Assembly: GCF_009908315.1 (NCBI RefSeq)
Contig: NZ_JAAATW010000001.1
Coordinates: 1,632,263 to 1,696,262, forward strand
From: Paragemmobacter ruber
GTDB taxonomy: Bacteria > Pseudomonadota > Alphaproteobacteria > Rhodobacterales > Rhodobacteraceae
Direction: 5' to 3'
Length of the DNA stretch: 64,000 nt
Shown here: positions 61,426-64,000 of the stretch, piece by piece
How the letters are laid out: every line of letters begins with the position of its first letter
Numbering within the stretch: the first letter of the stretch is position 1
Notes under the pieces: model-generated
Told to the model about the DNA's origin: nothing
What the model saw: only the letters and a program-made list of their open reading frames with translations
Databases searched by the model: none
Position numbers and translations under genes: made by a program

Positions 61426-64000
61426 ATGCCCACCAGTTTCGAAGTCATCTTCCTCGGTACGCTGCCCCGGATCGACACGGGTCAGGGCGATGAGGATATG
61501 GAAAACCCGGAGTTCCTCTTTGGGACCTACGGCACATCCGCGGCACCTCTCAGCACGCAGATCCGCAACCTGACGGCAGAGCGGCTCAGCGAAGATGACA
61601 ACAGCAGCTATGACATCGACAACAACGGCGGCTACGATTCGTTCCGCATCAATGGCGGCGCGCCACAGAACTTCGATGGCTGGGCCACTTACAACGCACT
61701 GATCACCTATTCCGATGGCTCCTCCGCCAACATCACCGCGGTGGTGATCCAGGATGTGAACGGCAATACCTATCTGGTCCCGGAACAGACGGCGAATGCG
61801 GATCAGGCCGCGCTGACGGCGCGTCCCATCATGTCGCTCACGCTGCAAAGCGTGGCTGCGAATGGCGGCGATCTGATCGCTGACCGCGTGGCAGGCGATT
61901 TCAAGGCCGCGGTCGATGGCACATCCGGCAATGATTCCATGGGTCTGGGCTATACCGATGCCCAGGGCGACCAGATCACCAACACCAACGACGACATCAT
62001 CGCCGGCGCTGGCAACGACACGATCAACGCCGCGAACGGCAATGACTACGTCAATGCCGGCGATGGCAACGACAATATCGAAGGCGGTGACGGGAATGAC
62101 CGGGTGCTGGCCGGGGCGGGAAATGACACGCTCTTTGGCAGCATGGGCATCGACACGCTGGAAGGCGAAGACGGCAACGATTCACTTTTTGGCGGCTTCG
62201 GCGTCGATTCGCTTCTGGGCGGTGCGGGCTCTGACAACCTGTCGGGCGACGCCGGGGATGACACGCTGTTTGGCGGCACCGAAAATGACACGCTCTTCGG
62301 CGGCGCCGACAATGACCTGCTTTACGGGGGGGCCGGGAATGACGGCCTGGCGGGCGAAGCAGGCAATGACACGCTGTTCGGGGATATGGGCGATGACACG
62401 CTGAACGGCGGTGCCGGCAACAACGCCCTCTACGGCGGCGCAGGGAACGACAGCCTCATCGGGACGACCAGCGCCAGCGCGGATAGCCTTTTTGGGGGTG
62501 ACGGGGCCGACCGCTTCGTCGGCGGCGCGGGCGACAGCATCTTCGGCGGCGAAGGCGGCACCGATTCCGATATCCTCTACCTCACCTACGGCTCTGGCAT
62601 CACCTACGGCGGCGGCAACAACGAGGCGGGGACAGTCAACCTCGCCGGCGGCGGCACCCTGACCTTCGCCGAAATCGAAAGCATCCGCTTCTTCGGCTCG
62701 GTCGATGGCAGTTCCGGCAATGACACCATGACCTTGGGCTTCACCGACAGCGATGGCGATGCCATCACCGTCGGGAACGATACGATCGACGCAGGCGCGG
62801 GCGATGACAGCATCAACGCAGCCGATGGCAACGACATCATCTTCGGCGGCAGCGGCAACGACGCGATCGAAGACTGGAACGGATCCGATCTCGTCTATGC
62901 CGGGTCCGGCAATGACCGCGCCGACATAGGCAGCGGTAACGACACCCTGTTCCTTGAGGATGGCAACGACACCGCCACCGTCTGGGACAACAGCGGCACG
63001 AAAACCATCTCGGGCGGTACAGGCACGGACCGGCTCGATTTCGCGAACTGGCAAAGCAGCTCCGGCGCGACCGTCACCTTCACCGGCAACGGCGCAGGCA
63101 GCTTCAGCCACTTCGGCGGCGCCACGACCGGCACGTTCACCGAATTCGAGCAGGTCTCCGGCACAGCCAACAACGACACGATCAACGCCGCCGCCACCAC
63201 CGCCGGGGTCACTATCGACGGCGAGGCGGGCAATGACGTCGTTACCGGCGGGACGGGTGGCGATACACTGTCGGGCGGCGACGGGTCTGACACGATCATC
63301 GGGGGTGCCGGCAGCGACAACATCCTCGGCGGCAACGACAACGATTCCCTCTCCGGCGGTGCGGACGGCGATACCCTGCGGGGCGAATCCGGTGACGACA
63401 CCGTCAACGGTGATGCTGGCAGCGATGCGCTCTTCGGGGGCGCCGGAGAGGATCAGCTTTTCGGCGGCACCGAAGATGACCTGCTGTTTGGCGGGATCGG
63501 AAACGATCTCCTGTCCGGTGGGTCGGGAAATGACAACCTCGCGGGCGAAGGCGGCAACGACACGCTTCAGGGTGGTGTCGGCGATGACGGCCTCTTCGGC
63601 GGCGACAATGACGATGTGATCACGGGCGGCACCGGGAACGACACGCTCGACGGCGGCGCAGGCACCGACCGTGCGGTGTTCACCGGCCCGGTCACGGAGT
63701 ACAGCTTTGACTACGGCCCCGGTGGCGCGCTGATCGTCACCGATACCGTTGCCGCCCGCGACGGCACCGACACGCTGACGGGGGTGGAGTTCGCTACCTT
63801 CAACGGCGTCACCTACCGCGTGATCAGCGGGGATGACGGGTCCAACACCACACTGCAAGGCCCCGATGACGGCACGCCCAGCATCATCATCGCCCATGAC
63901 GGCAATGACTGGGGCGGCGGCCATGCCACCAGCGATGCGGTCTTCGGCGGCGCGGGCGATGACACGCTCGACGGTGGCGGCGGCAATGACACGCTGGCGG
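61426..64000 (+). CDS. RTX calcium-binding repeat protein (partial, runs off window end)
   Basis: Starts ATG 61426 with GAGGGG nine bases upstream and stays open to the last base (858 residues seen). Residues 1-160 form an N-terminal domain (MPTSFEVIFLGTLPRIDTG, YDSFRINGGAPQNFDGW) that I associate with Rhodobacteraceae RTX/Hint proteins. From about residue 180 on it is dense GGxGxDxLx repeats that bind calcium and fold as a parallel beta-roll. Two copies of a VDG(T/S)SGNDxMxLGxTD module (from 61912 and 62701) split the repeats. Probably secreted by a type I system; the secretion signal lies outside the window. Confidence 0.92.
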   Translation, partial: MPTSFEVIFLGTLPRIDTGQGDEDMENPEFLFGTYGTSAAPLSTQIRNLTAERLSEDDNSSYDIDNNGGYDSFRINGGAPQNFDGWATYNALITYSDGSSANITAVVIQDVNGNTYLVPEQTANADQAALTARPIMSLTLQSVAANGGDLIADRVAGDFKAAVDGTSGNDSMGLGYTDAQGDQITNTNDDIIAGAGNDTINAANGNDYVNAGDGNDNIEGGDGNDRVLAGAGNDTLFGSMGIDTLEGEDGNDSLFGGFGVDSLLGGAGSDNLSGDAGDDTLFGGTENDTLFGGADNDLLYGGAGNDGLAGEAGNDTLFGDMGDDTLNGGAGNNALYGGAGNDSLIGTTSASADSLFGGDGADRFVGGAGDSIFGGEGGTDSDILYLTYGSGITYGGGNNEAGTVNLAGGGTLTFAEIESIRFFGSVDGSSGNDTMTLGFTDSDGDAITVGNDTIDAGAGDDSINAADGNDIIFGGSGNDAIEDWNGSDLVYAGSGNDRADIGSGNDTLFLEDGNDTATVWDNSGTKTISGGTGTDRLDFANWQSSSGATVTFTGNGAGSFSHFGGATTGTFTEFEQVSGTANNDTINAAATTAGVTIDGEAGNDVVTGGTGGDTLSGGDGSDTIIGGAGSDNILGGNDNDSLSGGADGDTLRGESGDDTVNGDAGSDALFGGAGEDQLFGGTEDDLLFGGIGNDLLSGGSGNDNLAGEGGNDTLQGGVGDDGLFGGDNDDVITGGTGNDTLDGGAGTDRAVFTGPVTEYSFDYGPGGALIVTDTVAARDGTDTLTGVEFATFNGVTYRVISGDDGSNTTLQGPDDGTPSIIIAHDGNDWGGGHATSDAVFGGAGDDTLDGGGGNDTLA

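Noticed and set aside
62182..63924. 580-codon minus-strand frame opposite the RTX gene
   Set aside because: Its repeats mirror the RTX codons; no start signal. The plus frame is the known family.

Overview
The window is a high-GC, gene-dense stretch of a bacterial chromosome. It most resembles the alphaproteobacterial family Rhodobacteraceae. Pointers are the petABC (cytochrome bc1) operon next to a complex I NDUFA9-type protein, the gene style of the C-P lyase cluster, and an RTX protein whose N-terminal domain I associate with this family. Genus cannot be fixed from the sequence alone. No rRNA, tRNA, CRISPR array or transposase was seen.

Layout. 1-9.2 kb (minus strand) holds core genes: a partial alpha/beta hydrolase, gltD, uppP, an NDUFA9-like epimerase, petABC with a clear terminator, a LysE exporter, a GST and a PaiB-like protein. 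9.4-24.6 kb is a phosphonate region. It starts with a PHO-box-preceded phnDCE unit that continues into a methyltransferase, a divergent PhnM and an acyltransferase. It then has a canonical PhnM on the other strand, a DUF1045 2H-phosphoesterase, the C-P lyase operon phnGHIJKLN, and a divergent phnF plus third PhnM. A DUF559 gene with 34-bp inverted repeats sits between phnI and phnJ. 24.6-32.7 kb has a P1-family peptidase, an AcoR-like regulator without the GAFTGA loop, a flavin monooxygenase with an NTF2-like N-terminus, and a polar amino-acid ABC transporter. 32.9-39.9 kb has small proteins (host-attachment, Hpt, RcnB-like), a TetR regulator divergent from an IorAB-type molybdenum hydroxylase, a DUF883/holin-like pair and an L-fuconate dehydratase. 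39.9-48.2 kb has modBC without modA, a PotABCD-like ABC operon, a thioesterase, a 55-aa protein, a Panacea-like protein and a response regulator with Glu at the phosphorylation site.

48.6-60.9 kb is a ten-gene same-strand operon. In order of transcription it encodes a trimethylamine-dehydrogenase-like flavoprotein, an MttB-family methyltransferase, a TorF-like outer-membrane protein, a CocE/NonD hydrolase, a complete oligopeptide-type ABC importer and a BetI-like TetR regulator. It looks like a self-contained uptake and demethylation route for an unidentified methylated amine or amine conjugate. The enzyme residues that define trimethylamine dehydrogenase are changed, and no corrinoid protein is present for MttB. 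I regard this operon and the repeat-flanked DUF559 insertion in the C-P lyase operon as the two best candidates for something undescribed. From 61.4 kb to the window end runs a large RTX repeat protein that is cut off by the edge.
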